A stretch of 64,000 bases of DNA from Gemmatimonadaceae bacterium (GCA_013361935.1 JABFXC010000021.1:1-64000), one strand, 5' to 3'. Counted from the stretch's first letter, positions 48,658 through 58,130 are shown. Notes: generated by a model from the letters alone, not told the origin. Numbers and translations: made by a program.

Positions 48658-49932
48658 CTACACGAGGCCGAGCCAGTCCCGCTGGTCCATCGCGTAGCCG
48701 GGGAAGAGCGCTTCCGACCGCGCGGCTCCCATGTGCCGCGTCGCCACCTCGGCGAACACCGCGCGGAAGTCGGTCGTCAGCGCGAGGTCGCGCCCCTCGT
48801 GCAGCTGCTCCGGCGCGAGCCCCGGCCACCGCCCGTGGACCTTCCCGCCGCGCACCGCGCCACCGATCACGAACATCGCGCCGGCGTGGCCGTGGTCGGT
48901 GCCGCGGTTGCCGTTCTCCCGCGCCATCCGCCCGAACTCCGACATCGTGAGGATCACGACGTCCGCCATCCGCTCGCCCAGGTCCGCGACCAGCGCGGCG
49001 ATCGCGCTCCCGAAGTCGTCGAGGCGATTCGCCAGCTGTCCGGTGGCGGCGCCCTGGTTGACGTGGGTGTCCCATCCGCCGACGTCGGCGAAGGCGATCT
49101 CCATTCCGACACCCGCCTTCACGAGCTGCGCGATCTGCCGCAGCCGCCGCCCGAAATCGCTGTTCGGGTACTGCGCGCCGTTCGCCGGCACGTAGCGGTC
49201 CGGATCCACCGCGCGGAGCACCCGCGTCGCCTCGGCGGCATCGCTTCCGTCGCCGTGCACGAGATCCGCGTCCATGGCCTGATAGAGCTGCTCGAGTCTC
49301 GCCGCGTCCGCGCCGCCGGCGCGCACGCGCAGCTCCTCGAGCGAGCGGAGCGCGACCGTCGGCGCGGCACCGTCGAAGACGCGGGGGTGCTGCATGGCAA
49401 GCGCGATCCCGCGGAGTGCGCCGGTGCCGTGGCCCGCCGCGGTGGCGAGCCGCGCGTTGGCGTCGGCGCTGCTCACGGTGAGGAGGCGGTTGAGCCATCC
49501 GTCGCGCACCGACTTCATGTCCGGCGCCGCGGTCTCCATGAAATCCTGCGCGTCGAAGTGCGAGCGCGTGCTGCTCGGGCTTCCCACGGCGGCGATCGGC
49601 GCGAGCATCCCCCGCTGGTAGAGCGGGGCGAGCGCCGAGAGCGACGGATGCAGCCCGAAGAATCCGTCGAGGTCGATCGCCCGCTCGCCGCCCTCGCGTG
49701 AGGGCGCGGCGATGCCGATCGTCGGGCGCAGCTCGTGGTAGTGCGCGTCCCCGAAGGGGACGAGCACGTTCAGCGCGTCCGCCGCTCCTCGCTGGAAGAG
49801 ACAGATCAGCGTCTTTCCGCGCGAGGCCGCGCGCGTCTCGGCGAGGAGCGCCGCGCGGCGCAGGAAGCGCGGGCTGAGCCCGATGGTCACGAGCGCGAGC
49901 GCGCCCGACTTGAGAAAGACCCGCCGCTGCAT
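48658..49932 (-). CDS. DUF1501 family protein (Tat-type signal)
   Basis: A 424-aa protein. The N-terminus MQRRVFLKSGALALVTIGLS is a twin-arginine-like export signal. The rest is the DUF1501 sulfatase-like fold: LICLFQRGAADALNVLVPF, SHFDAQDFMET, DVGGWDTHVNQGAATG, VVILTMSEFGRMARENGNRG followed by TDHGHAG, and LTTDFRAVFAEV. Members are exported, often encoded next to DUF1800 proteins as here (3-bp gap), and their function is unknown although the fold resembles alkaline phosphatases. Confidence 0.9.
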   Translation of the reverse strand: MQRRVFLKSGALALVTIGLSPRFLRRAALLAETRAASRGKTLICLFQRGAADALNVLVPFGDAHYHELRPTIGIAAPSREGGERAIDLDGFFGLHPSLSALAPLYQRGMLAPIAAVGSPSSTRSHFDAQDFMETAAPDMKSVRDGWLNRLLTVSSADANARLATAAGHGTGALRGIALAMQHPRVFDGAAPTVALRSLEELRVRAGGADAARLEQLYQAMDADLVHGDGSDAAEATRVLRAVDPDRYVPANGAQYPNSDFGRRLRQIAQLVKAGVGMEIAFADVGGWDTHVNQGAATGQLANRLDDFGSAIAALVADLGERMADVVILTMSEFGRMARENGNRGTDHGHAGAMFVIGGAVRGGKVHGRWPGLAPEQLHEGRDLALTTDFRAVFAEVATRHMGAARSEALFPGYAMDQRDWLGLV

Positions 49933-49935
49933 CAG

Positions 49936-51360
49936 CTATCTCCGCTGGAAGTCGGACGACTCGAGCATGGCGCGCGTCGAGTCGTCCAGCGGCCCGCGCT
50001 TCGCGAGGGGCGCGAGGACGTTCACCCGATCGGCGACCGCGCCGGCGCTCAGCCACTCGCTGCTGTGCTCCGGCCAGCCCTCGGGCGTCTGGTGCCCGTA
50101 GGTCGGCTGCCCGAGCTGAGCCACCGCGCGCGCCGCGCGCGGCGTGGTGTCGGCGGCGATCCCCGTCGCGCGCAGCGCGCTCGCCACGAGCTCGAGCGGC
50201 GACTTCACCTTCGCGCGGTAGGAGGCGCGCGAGAAGAACTCGGGGCTCGTCACGATCGTCCGCACCACCTCTCGCAGATCGCCGCCGGTGCGCCGATAGA
50301 CCGCCGCCGCGCGATCGATCAGCGCCGGCGGCGGGTCGTCGCTGACGAAGCGGCGGGCGAGCGTCGTCGCCACCATCCGCGCCGTCGCCGGGTGTCGGGC
50401 GAGGATGTCGAGCACCTTCTCGCCGTCGGATTCGCCGCCGCCCGCCGGGATGCGCACGCCGAGGACGATCTTCTCGCCGGCGTCGTGCAGCGCGGGACGG
50501 AAGACGAACCCGCCGCCCTCGCGCGGCGACGCGATCGACCACCCGGTGAGCGCACGAGCCACCTCGATCACGTCGTGCTGCGTGTAGCCTCCGTCCACGC
50601 CTAACGTGTGGAGCTCCATCAGCTCGCGGGCGTAGTTCTCGTTGAGGCCGCGGGGCGCGCGCGGCCCGGCGCGACGCGCACCGCGACGACGGGCGAGCGT
50701 GGGGTGCAGCGAATCGGCCGCGCTCTGCCAGTTGTCCAGGTAGAAGAGCATCGCCGGGCTGTGCGCCACCGCGCCGAGCAGGTCGCGGAACCTCCCGAGC
50801 ACGTGCGGGCGGATCGCGTCATCCTCGTAGCGCGCGAGATACAGCCGCACGGGGCCCTTGCCGGCGAAGACGCTGAAGTGGTTCGCCCAGAGGTCGACGA
50901 GCACCTCCTGCAGCTGCCGCTCGCTCGTCGTCGCCCTCGCGAGCCGCGCCGACTGCACCGCGCGTCCGACCTCGTTGTAGCGCATGCGCAGGGCGCGTCG
51001 CGCGGCCGTGTCCGGCCCCGCCCCGTCGCGCAGGGCGGCGACGTCGCGGAGCAGCGCCGCGGGATCCTCCCGCAGCACGGGGAACGCGTCGGCCGCCTTC
51101 TCCCCATTCGGGTCGGCGATGCGCTCCGGCCGCAGCTGCCCCTCGATCCACCGGTCGATACCCATCTCGCGAACGCGATCGAGATCCCCCGGCCGCGCGC
51201 CGAACGCGAGACGGTCGAGGACGTGCCGCGCCTGCTCGTCCCGCGACAGCTCCCGCTCCGCGATCGCGTCCACCGTGGGTGTGACGGCGGTACGTGCGGC
51301 GTGGGCGCACCCCGCGAGCGCGAGGAGCATGACCGGAGCGATGCGACGGCCGCTTCTCAT
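49936..51360 (-). CDS. DUF1800 family lipoprotein
   Basis: A 474-aa protein with a lipoprotein signal (RIAPVMLLALAGCAHA). DUF1800 motifs are present: HVLDRLAFGARPGDL, WANHFSVFAGKG, DDAIRPHVLGRFRDLL, SPAMLFYLDNWQS, LNENYARELMELHTLGVDGGYTQ (quoted in part), ARALTGW and FVSDDPPPAL. It forms an operon with the DUF1501 gene, a pairing common in many phyla whose role is not known. Start at ATG 51360 is supported by the lipobox. A CGTTAGGC octamer encodes Thr-Leu-Gly-Val here. Confidence 0.9.
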   Translation of the reverse strand: MRSGRRIAPVMLLALAGCAHAARTAVTPTVDAIAERELSRDEQARHVLDRLAFGARPGDLDRVREMGIDRWIEGQLRPERIADPNGEKAADAFPVLREDPAALLRDVAALRDGAGPDTAARRALRMRYNEVGRAVQSARLARATTSERQLQEVLVDLWANHFSVFAGKGPVRLYLARYEDDAIRPHVLGRFRDLLGAVAHSPAMLFYLDNWQSAADSLHPTLARRRGARRAGPRAPRGLNENYARELMELHTLGVDGGYTQHDVIEVARALTGWSIASPREGGGFVFRPALHDAGEKIVLGVRIPAGGGESDGEKVLDILARHPATARMVATTLARRFVSDDPPPALIDRAAAVYRRTGGDLREVVRTIVTSPEFFSRASYRAKVKSPLELVASALRATGIAADTTPRAARAVAQLGQPTYGHQTPEGWPEHSSEWLSAGAVADRVNVLAPLAKRGPLDDSTRAMLESSDFQRR

Positions 51361-51460
51361 GCGACGACAGACGTCGCCGTCTCCGGTTTCGTTAACGCCG
51401 CCTCCGGCTGGCACTGGCCCCCGTCTTGCCCCGCTCGCCGTGATCCCACGCCAGAACGCC

Positions 51461-52591
51461 ATGCCTACGATCTACCGACCCTCACGCGCGATGGTGCTGC
51501 TTCCCGTCGCCGCCGTCATCTGTTTGCTCGCCGCCTGCGAGGTGGTGAGCAGCGACAAGTCGAAGCGCGACACGAGCACGGTCACCGACACGACGGGGGT
51601 CGCAGCCCGCGCCGACACGAGCCCTCCCTCGGGCGTACCGGCCGCGCCCTCGGATTCGCTCGCCAACACCGTGGCGCGCGACAGCGGCACCGTCACGATG
51701 TCCGCCGACCGTCCGGTGCGCGGCGGCGTGCTGTTCGCGCTCGCCGAAGGGCTCGCCCCCGACATCCCCCGTTGCACCTGGAAGGGGGCGACGCTCCCCT
51801 GCTACCGTGTCGCACGGGGGGTGCTGGCAATCGTACCGCTTCCCGCCGACGAGCCCGCGGGAACGTTCACGCTCACCTTCGATCGGCCCGCCGGGCGCAT
51901 CACCCGCCAGATCACCGTCGCCGACCACGACTTCGGACGCGAGCTGGTCTTCCTCGATTCCGCGCACTACGCCCTCGTGAAGCGCGGCGCCGACGTGGCG
52001 CGCGACGCGCGCGCGCTTCGCGCGGTGCTCGGCGCGGAGTCCGACACGAGGTACTGGAGCGGGAGCTGGGGCGCCCCCGTGAAGGGTGCGCGCGGCGACG
52101 GATACGGCGCCGAGCGGTTCTACTACCGCGCCGCGGACTCGTCGCGGGCCATCCGGCTCGGCCCCGAGCTCAAGACCACCGGCAGCTTCGGTCTCGACAC
52201 CGTCGTCGCATCGTCGCGAGACGTGCCCTCCTGGCGCCATGCGGGGGTCGATCTCACCGCGTCCAGGGGAAGCAGCGTCGTCGCCCCCGCCGCGGGGCTC
52301 GTCGCCGACGTCGGGAGCTACATCCTCACCGGCAACACCGTCGTAATCGACCACGGTCAGGGCGTGCATTCGGCCTACTTCCATCTCGACACCGCGCTGG
52401 TCCGCCGCGGTGATCGGGTCGCGGCCGGAAAGCGGATCGGGCGCGTCGGGGCCACGGGGCTCGCCACCGGCCCCCATCTTCACTACGGGATCTACGTCCA
52501 CGGCAAGGACATCGACCCGGCGGCCTGGGCCGCGATGCCGGCATTCGCCCGTGACCAAGGGGATGCTGGAACGTCCAAGAGTAAGCAGTAG
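51461..52591 (+). CDS. M23 (LytM-type) peptidase lipoprotein
   Basis: A 376-aa envelope protein: lipobox in VAAVICLLAACEVV, an Asp/Thr/Ser-rich linker, a beta-rich middle domain (residues 75-190) and a C-terminal M23 domain with HAGVDLTA (metal His and Asp), GNTVVIDHGQGVHSAYFHLD and the HLHYG motif. All zinc ligands are present, so endopeptidase activity on peptidoglycan is likely rather than an EnvC-like activator role. An alternative ATG lies at 51491. A strong hairpin follows at 52667. Confidence 0.9.
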   Translation: MPTIYRPSRAMVLLPVAAVICLLAACEVVSSDKSKRDTSTVTDTTGVAARADTSPPSGVPAAPSDSLANTVARDSGTVTMSADRPVRGGVLFALAEGLAPDIPRCTWKGATLPCYRVARGVLAIVPLPADEPAGTFTLTFDRPAGRITRQITVADHDFGRELVFLDSAHYALVKRGADVARDARALRAVLGAESDTRYWSGSWGAPVKGARGDGYGAERFYYRAADSSRAIRLGPELKTTGSFGLDTVVASSRDVPSWRHAGVDLTASRGSSVVAPAAGLVADVGSYILTGNTVVIDHGQGVHSAYFHLDTALVRRGDRVAAGKRIGRVGATGLATGPHLHYGIYVHGKDIDPAAWAAMPAFARDQGDAGTSKSKQ

Positions 52592-52666
52592 AGCACGCCC
52601 GATGTAACACACGTTTTCCGCGAACCAATCAATGGCCAGCGGGTAGCGTGTGGTACGACGGTCGAC

Positions 52667-52717
52667 GGGTACGCGGTTCGGCGGCGCACTTCGCTTGCGC
52701 GGCTGAACCGCGTACCC
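52667..52717. terminator. hairpin GGGTACGCGGTTC / GAACCGCGTACCC
   Basis: A 13-bp perfect outer stem (extended to 16 with one mismatch) plus an inner GCGCA/TGCGC pairing, 76 bp after the M23 gene stop and 34 bp before the GGDEF gene. No T-run; it may be a terminator or a REP-like palindrome. Confidence 0.6.
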
Positions 52718-52750
52718 TATGGTCAACGTCCTGGCCGCGCCCCCTCCGGA

Positions 52751-55700
52751 ATGCGGCGCGCCGTCCCGCCGAGGTGTCCCATTCGCATCGATGACCTGAC
52801 ACGGCTGCCACTGCGCAGCACGTTCATCGAGGCCGCTACGGCCGCGATGGAGACGGCGCGCGCCGAAGGGCGCGCCGTGTCGCTCATCGTCATGGACGTC
52901 GACCACTTCAAGCTGGTCAACGACACCTACGGACACCTGCAGGGCGACGACGTGCTCGTCGGTGTCGCGGAGCTGATCCGGAAGAACCTTCGCGGCTCCG
53001 ACGTCGCCGCGCGCTATGCCGGGGACGAGTTCGTCGCGCTCCTTCCCGACACTCCCGCCGACGCGGCGCGCGAGGTCGCCGAGCGCATCTGCGCGGGGAT
53101 CCGCGGCCACACCTTCTTCCTCCGCGATCGCTCGGGCTCGGTGCTCGTCACGTCGTCGATGGGCGTCGCGTCGTTCCCGGAGCACGCCGGGGACTATGAC
53201 ACGCTCTTCGCGGCCGCGGACCGCGCGCTGTATCAGGTGAAGCGGCAGGGACGCGATGGCGTCGCGATCGCCTCCATCACCGACGAGGCGCCGACGCACC
53301 TCCCGCTGAGCATCGAGCGCTTCGTCGGCCGCGTCGACGAGCTGCGCGCGATGGTGAAGCTCCTCGAGGAAGCGGGCGAGGGACACCCGAAGGTCGTCGC
53401 CGTGAGCGGCGAGGCGGGCGTCGGCAAGACGACGCTGATCAAGCAGCTCGAGCCGGAAGTGCGCCTCCGCGCCGGGTCGCTCGTCACCGGCCGCGCCCAC
53501 GAGGCGGACGTGCAGGCGCCGTACGCGCCATGGGCGGAGGTGATCGGCGCGATCCGCCGGCTCGACATCGTCCCGAAGCATCCGTGGCGCGAGCTGCCAC
53601 GGCTCGTCCCCGCGTTAGGCGCCGACGCCCCCTTCGAGGACTCGAACGTCGGCTCGAAGTACATGCTGCTCGAGGAGATCGCCGAGTACGTGCGCCTCGC
53701 CGCGCGCGAGCGCACGCTCGTCATCGTGCTCGACGACATGCAGTGGGCGGACTCGGCGTCGTGGGATACCCTCGAGTATCTCGTGCCGCAGCTCGAGAAC
53801 GAGCGGCTGCTCATCTGCCTGACGATCCGCGCCGAGGAGACCTACGGCGAGACGCTCGAGCGCCGGCGCCGCCTCTCGCGCAACGAGCTGTTCACCGAGA
53901 TGACGCTCTCGCGCCTGACGCGCGATGAGCTCAAGCAGTGGGTCGAGGCGGCGTTCCACCGGCAGGACGTCGGCCGGGAGCTGCTCTCGTTTCTCTATCG
54001 CCACACCGAGGGGAATCCCCTCTTCGTCGTGCAGGTGCTGCGCACCCTCGTCGACGAAGGCGCCGTCTGGTACACGGGCGAGCGCTGGGAGTGGCGCGCG
54101 GTCTCGGAGCTGCGCCTTCCCGTCGGCGTCAGCGACCTGATCTCGCGCCGTCTGTCGCGCCTCTCCGCGGAAGCGCAGGCCATCCTCACGACCGCCGCGG
54201 TCATCGGCCGCGAGTTCGATCTCGATCTGGCGATCGAGGCCGGCGCGGGCAGCGAGGAGGAGCTCCTCGACGCGGTCGACGAGGGGATCCGCGCCTCGGT
54301 GCTCCAGGCGACGGCGGATCGCGAGAGCGACCGCTACGCCTTCACGCATGGGAAGATGGCCGAGGTGCTGCGCGAATCGGTGAACCCGCGCCGCCTGCGC
54401 CGGATGCACGAGCGCGTCGCCCAGGCGCTCGAGCGCCGCACCCCCGACGCCGCCGCGGAGATCGCGACGCACTACGACCGGGGCGGAAACGCCGAGAAGG
54501 CGTACAACTACGCGATCCTCGCCGCCGACCAGGCCAAGGCGGTGTACGCGCACACGGAAGGGACGGAGTTCCTCCACATCGCCGAGCGCAACGCGGCGAG
54601 CCCCGCGCATCTCGCCGACGTGCGCGTGCGCCTTGCGCAGATCGCGGAAGCGATGGGCCAGTACGTCGAGGCGCAGGAGCTCTGCGACCTGGCGATCGAC
54701 TGGTTCGAGGGGCAGGGCGATCGCAAGCGGTCGCTCTCCCTGCGCGTGATGCGCGAGCGACTGCGCGGGCTGCTCGGCCAGCCGGCGCGCCAGACGCTGG
54801 ACGCGGCCGTCGCGCTCGACGCGGAGGCGCAGCGCCTCGGCGCCGACGCGGAGCGTGTCTCGCTCCTCAAGATGATCTCGCTCTCCCAGTGGCGTCTCGG
54901 CGACACGCAGGCCAGCGAACGCGCGGCCTGGGAGGCGGTCCGGTTGGCCGAGAAGGTCGCGGAGCCCGCGCTCCTCGGCGATTCCCTGATGCGGCTCGGC
55001 GTCGCGATTCAACCGGACCAGCCCACGCAGTCGCTGGAGATCCAGAAGCGGGCGCTCGCACTCTGGGAGTCGCTGGGCGATCGCCGCGGCCAGGCACGCT
55101 GTCACAACAACCTGGGCACCGTGTACGTCGCGCTCGGGCGGTGGGAGGAAGCGAAGCGGCATCTGACGACGGCGATCGCGATCGGCCGCACCTCGGGCAC
55201 ACCCGATCTCTGGGGGCTGGCCGCGCTGAACCTCGGCGTCGTGTACCTGAAGGGCGGAGATTTCGACCGGGCGCGCGAGCTGTTCGGCGAGTCGCTCGCG
55301 CTCTTCGCCGCGGCGAAGAACAGCGAGCGGCAGCTCTACGCGCTGTACAACCTCGCGCATCTCGACCGCGACCGCGCCGAGTACAACTCGGCGGCTGAGC
55401 TGTACGACGTCACCACCTCGCTCGCGCAGCGCATCGGGCAGTCCGAGGTCGAGATCGGCGCGACGGCGGGGCTGGGGCTGTCGCTGCTCGCGCAGGGGAA
55501 GACCGCGCCGGCGCGGGAGAAGTTCGAGGCCGCGGACGAGCGGATGCGCTCGCGGCGGGACTGGTTCCAGGGGCGCGAGCTCGTGGAGACGCTCGGCGTG
55601 CAGGTGATGGCCAGCGACGGTCGCACCGCAGAGGCGTTGTCACGCTTCGAGCGGGCGCTGGCGATGGCGGAGGCGGCGGACCTGTACATTGCTGCGTGGC

Positions 55701-55843
55701 TGACGGCCGCTTGCGCGAACGCACTGTACGAAGTCGCGCCCGATCGTGTGCGTCAGCTGGCCGAGAGCTACTCCGGGCGGGTGAAGGGAATGGGGTACAG
55801 CGAAATCGACCGGCAGCTGGAGGAATTGCTGGCTCGGACATAA
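52751..55843 (+). CDS. GGDEF - AAA ATPase - TPR fusion protein
   Basis: A 1030-aa protein. Residues 10-175 form a GGDEF domain with DVDHFKLVNDTYGH (metal Asp49) and the active-site loop as AGDEF at 90-94, a variant seen in active diguanylate cyclases. Residues 190-520 form a signal-type ATPase (FVGRVDEL; Walker A GEAGVGKTT at 220-228; Walker B VIVLDDMQWAD at 324-334; HTEGNPLFVVQ), as in STAND/adenylate-cyclase-associated ATPases. The remaining 450 residues are TPR repeats (CHNNLGTVYVALGRWEEAKR; ALNLGVVYLKGGDFDRAREL). No membrane segment. Likely a sensor that links partner or nucleotide binding to cyclic-di-GMP synthesis. Confidence 0.85.
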   Translation: MRRAVPPRCPIRIDDLTRLPLRSTFIEAATAAMETARAEGRAVSLIVMDVDHFKLVNDTYGHLQGDDVLVGVAELIRKNLRGSDVAARYAGDEFVALLPDTPADAAREVAERICAGIRGHTFFLRDRSGSVLVTSSMGVASFPEHAGDYDTLFAAADRALYQVKRQGRDGVAIASITDEAPTHLPLSIERFVGRVDELRAMVKLLEEAGEGHPKVVAVSGEAGVGKTTLIKQLEPEVRLRAGSLVTGRAHEADVQAPYAPWAEVIGAIRRLDIVPKHPWRELPRLVPALGADAPFEDSNVGSKYMLLEEIAEYVRLAARERTLVIVLDDMQWADSASWDTLEYLVPQLENERLLICLTIRAEETYGETLERRRRLSRNELFTEMTLSRLTRDELKQWVEAAFHRQDVGRELLSFLYRHTEGNPLFVVQVLRTLVDEGAVWYTGERWEWRAVSELRLPVGVSDLISRRLSRLSAEAQAILTTAAVIGREFDLDLAIEAGAGSEEELLDAVDEGIRASVLQATADRESDRYAFTHGKMAEVLRESVNPRRLRRMHERVAQALERRTPDAAAEIATHYDRGGNAEKAYNYAILAADQAKAVYAHTEGTEFLHIAERNAASPAHLADVRVRLAQIAEAMGQYVEAQELCDLAIDWFEGQGDRKRSLSLRVMRERLRGLLGQPARQTLDAAVALDAEAQRLGADAERVSLLKMISLSQWRLGDTQASERAAWEAVRLAEKVAEPALLGDSLMRLGVAIQPDQPTQSLEIQKRALALWESLGDRRGQARCHNNLGTVYVALGRWEEAKRHLTTAIAIGRTSGTPDLWGLAALNLGVVYLKGGDFDRARELFGESLALFAAAKNSERQLYALYNLAHLDRDRAEYNSAAELYDVTTSLAQRIGQSEVEIGATAGLGLSLLAQGKTAPAREKFEAADERMRSRRDWFQGRELVETLGVQVMASDGRTAEALSRFERALAMAEAADLYIAAWLTAACANALYEVAPDRVRQLAESYSGRVKGMGYSEIDRQLEELLART

Positions 55844-56030
55844 CGACCTGGTGACCGGACACTGTGACCGAACGTCTAGATGACAGCGGTACGGCCGACG
55901 GGTGTCGGTAGATCTACAAGTTGTTGTACTGCAACTGTTTGACTGATGCGGAGGCGGGCTCGAGATCTCTGGTACGAGCCGTGCCTTAGGAGGGGGCGTC
56001 AGTGCAGTCCATCCCTTTCAGGATTACCCT

Positions 56031-56705
56031 ATGTTTCGCTCGAATCGTTCACTCATGAGGCTGGCCTCGATCGCCGCGGTCGCGCTGCTTGCGGCGTGCT
56101 CGGCGGCTGACCAGGTCGCGGCGCCGAAGCAGGAGCGGAGCACGATGCCCGCTGGCGCGCCCTCGCTCGACGTGATCATGAACGCGGTTGCGCCGGACTC
56201 GCTCTCGGCTGACTTCACGGTCACGCCCACGGGTGGTCTGTTCGTCCTCGGCGCGCACGCGGTCTACTTCCCGGATCATTCGATCTGCGATCCGGCGACG
56301 TCGGGATATGGCCCGGATCTCTGGAACGCGCCCTGCACGCCGCTCGACCAGCCGATCGACTTCCATGCGGAAGTCCGCACGGATGCGAGTGGTCGCGCCT
56401 GGGTCGACTTCACTCCCGCGGTCCGCTTCGTCCCGACGGACGATCCGAACCACACCGTCTGGGTGATGATGAAGACGGGCGTGGATGTCAACGACTCGAA
56501 CTACATGAACTTCGGCATGAAGTGGCTGCCGAGCGGCTCGCCCGACCAGGCGATCGACGAGTCGGTGACGGACTCCACGCTGAAGTCGTTCGTCGACCTC
56601 CAGCACGACATCGTCTTCCGCCGCGTGAAGCACTTCAGCGGCTACCTTGTCGGATCTGACTACGCGGATGTTGGCACGCTCATCGACGTCGTCCCAGCCT
56701 GGTAA
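56031..56705 (+). CDS. predicted lipoprotein
   Basis: A 224-aa exported protein: lipobox in IAAVALLAACSAAD, then a soluble domain with beta character and the segments HAVYFPDHSICDP, FTPAVRFVPTDDPNHTVW and VKHFSGYLVGSDY. The FSGY end resembles extracellular proteins with a short beta-sandwich domain seen repeatedly in high-GC soil bacteria, but I cannot name the family. A 187-bp gene-free, relatively AT-rich region precedes it and includes AGTTG-N8-CAACT (55919-55936) and TTGACT, so it probably has its own promoter. Confidence 0.72.
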   Translation: MFRSNRSLMRLASIAAVALLAACSAADQVAAPKQERSTMPAGAPSLDVIMNAVAPDSLSADFTVTPTGGLFVLGAHAVYFPDHSICDPATSGYGPDLWNAPCTPLDQPIDFHAEVRTDASGRAWVDFTPAVRFVPTDDPNHTVWVMMKTGVDVNDSNYMNFGMKWLPSGSPDQAIDESVTDSTLKSFVDLQHDIVFRRVKHFSGYLVGSDYADVGTLIDVVPAW

Positions 56706-56781
56706 CCCGATGAAAAATCTTCGGAGTGGGGACATCCCCCGCGTGGTGGGGTCGCGCTGAGCGCGACGAGAAGAAGCTGAA

Positions 56782-56825
56782 AGGGAACAGAGCGGGCGTG
56801 CCGATACCGGCACGCCCGCTCTGTT
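56782..56825. terminator. perfect 20-bp stem bidirectional terminator
   Basis: GGAACAGAGCGGGCGTGCCG (56782-56801) pairs over its full length with 56806-56825 around an ATAC loop. It lies between the convergent lipoprotein and response-regulator genes. Confidence 0.85.
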
Positions 56826-56853
56826 CCTTCCGGGGACGTCGTGGTCGAACGCG

Positions 56854-57546
56854 CTAGGGCCGGAGCACGTAGCCGACGCCGCGCACCGTGTGCAGAAGCG
56901 GCGGGAGCCCGTCCGTGTCGATCTTCTTGCGGAGGTAGTTGATGTAGACGTCGACGACGTTGGTCGACGGCTCCGCGTCCTGACGCCAGACGTGCTCCGT
57001 GATCTGGTCGCGCGTCAGCTCGCGGCCGGCGTTCTTCATCAGGTACTCGAGGAGGGCGTACTCGCGCTGGGTGAGCGCGATGTCGCGCTTGCCTCGCTTG
57101 ACCTGGCGGCTGAGCGGGTCGAGCGACAGGTCGCCGACGCGGATCAGCGCGTCGTCGGCACGGAGGGTGGCGCGGCGGAGCAGCGCCTTCACGCGCGCGA
57201 GGAGCTCGTCGGTGTCGAAGGGCTTGGCGAGATAGTCGTCGGCGCCCGCGTCGAGCCCTGTTACCTTGTCGGAGACCGTGTCGCGCGCGGTGAGCATGAG
57301 CACCGGCGCGTGGAAGCCGCGGCGGCGCAGCTCGGCGGCGACCTCGAGGCCCGAGCGCTTGGGGAGCCCGATGTCGAGGATGACCAGCGCGGGCTCGACG
57401 TCGAGCGCCGCGGCGATCGCCGCCTCGCCGTCGTATGCCTTGCGCACGAGGAACCCGCTCGAGCGCAGCATGCGCTCGATGAGCGCGAGCACATCGCGAT
57501 TGTCCTCGACGATGAGGATCGTCGTCGGCGCTTCTGGCACGGCCAT
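56854..57546 (-). CDS. OmpR/PhoB-family response regulator (orphan)
   Basis: A 230-aa regulator. Receiver: ILIVEDNRDV, LVILDIGLPKRSG with the phospho-acceptor Asp, LTARDTVSDK and YLAKPFDTDEL. Winged-helix output: LTQREYALLEYLMKNAG, ELTRDQITEHVWRQD and NVVDVYINYLRKKI. Start at ATG 57546 gives the canonical N-terminus; the frame extends 13 codons upstream. No histidine kinase gene is adjacent. It is divergent from a membrane-protein gene across 80 bp containing a perfect 16-bp palindrome. Confidence 0.9.
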   Translation of the reverse strand: MAVPEAPTTILIVEDNRDVLALIERMLRSSGFLVRKAYDGEAAIAAALDVEPALVILDIGLPKRSGLEVAAELRRRGFHAPVLMLTARDTVSDKVTGLDAGADDYLAKPFDTDELLARVKALLRRATLRADDALIRVGDLSLDPLSRQVKRGKRDIALTQREYALLEYLMKNAGRELTRDQITEHVWRQDAEPSTNVVDVYINYLRKKIDTDGLPPLLHTVRGVGYVLRP

Positions 57547-57606
57547 GGCGAACAAGCTAGCCGGTGGTGCCCTAACGGCAAGCACCGGGGGTGGGAAGCG
57601 AACAAC

Positions 57607-57622
57607 ATGAGAACATTCTCAT
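57607..57622. promoter_or_regulatory. perfect palindrome ATGAGAA-CA-TTCTCAT, candidate operator
   Basis: A 7-bp inverted repeat with a 2-bp centre, ending 4 bases before the ATG of the membrane-protein gene and 60 bases upstream of the response regulator. Its AT content contrasts with the surroundings. It could bind a dimeric repressor or the adjacent regulator. Confidence 0.5.
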
Positions 57623-57626
57623 CGTC

Positions 57627-58094
57627 ATGCCGGATTCGTCTCCAGTCACGCTGACGCTGCGGCGGGGCGCGCGGGGGGGAGCGCTCGCGGCGGCGGCGGC
57701 CGCGGGCGCGCTGCTCGGCTTCGGTCTTCGCGGCGGGATGACCGCGCGTCCCTTCAACGCCTTCGCCGCGCTGCTGCTCGGCAACAGGGCACGCGGCGTC
57801 TGGGACTTCGACGCGCCGGTGAGCCTCGTCGGGATCGTGGTGCTGGTCGCGGGCTGCATGCTCGCGGGGATCGTGCTCGGCGCACTCGCGACGACGATCG
57901 GGACGCGGCGGCCGCGCATCGTCGCGTTCGCGGTGGCGCTGGTCACAGGAGCGGCCGCGGTGGCGATCCTGGTGAGTCGAGCGCCGGATCTGATCGGTGT
58001 CGCACCGGTCGGTGCGTTGTCGCTCAGTCAGGGCATCGTGCTCGCGGTGGTCGCTTCGGTGGGCTTCGCATCGGGCATGGGCCTTGCTCGATAG
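57627..58094 (+). CDS. small multi-helix membrane protein
   Basis: A 155-aa protein with four hydrophobic segments (GGALAAAAAAGALLGFGL; SLVGIVVLVAGCMLAGIVLG; IVAFAVALVTGAAAVAILVS; QGIVLAVVASVGFASGMGLA). No known family. Divergent from the OmpR-family regulator, which may control it. Start at ATG 57627 lies just after the 16-bp palindrome, so a repressor there would block it. Confidence 0.65.
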   Translation: MPDSSPVTLTLRRGARGGALAAAAAAGALLGFGLRGGMTARPFNAFAALLLGNRARGVWDFDAPVSLVGIVVLVAGCMLAGIVLGALATTIGTRRPRIVAFAVALVTGAAAVAILVSRAPDLIGVAPVGALSLSQGIVLAVVASVGFASGMGLAR

Positions 58095-58098
58095 GGGT

Positions 58099-58130
58099 GC
58101 GCGACGCGCGAAAACGAGCGCGCGTCGCGC
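58099..58130 (+). terminator. hairpin after the membrane-protein gene
   Basis: GCGCGACGCGC (58099-58109) pairs with GCGCGTCGCGC (58120-58130) around AAAACGA. Begins 5 bases after the stop. The region 58131-58316 has no gene. Confidence 0.6.
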
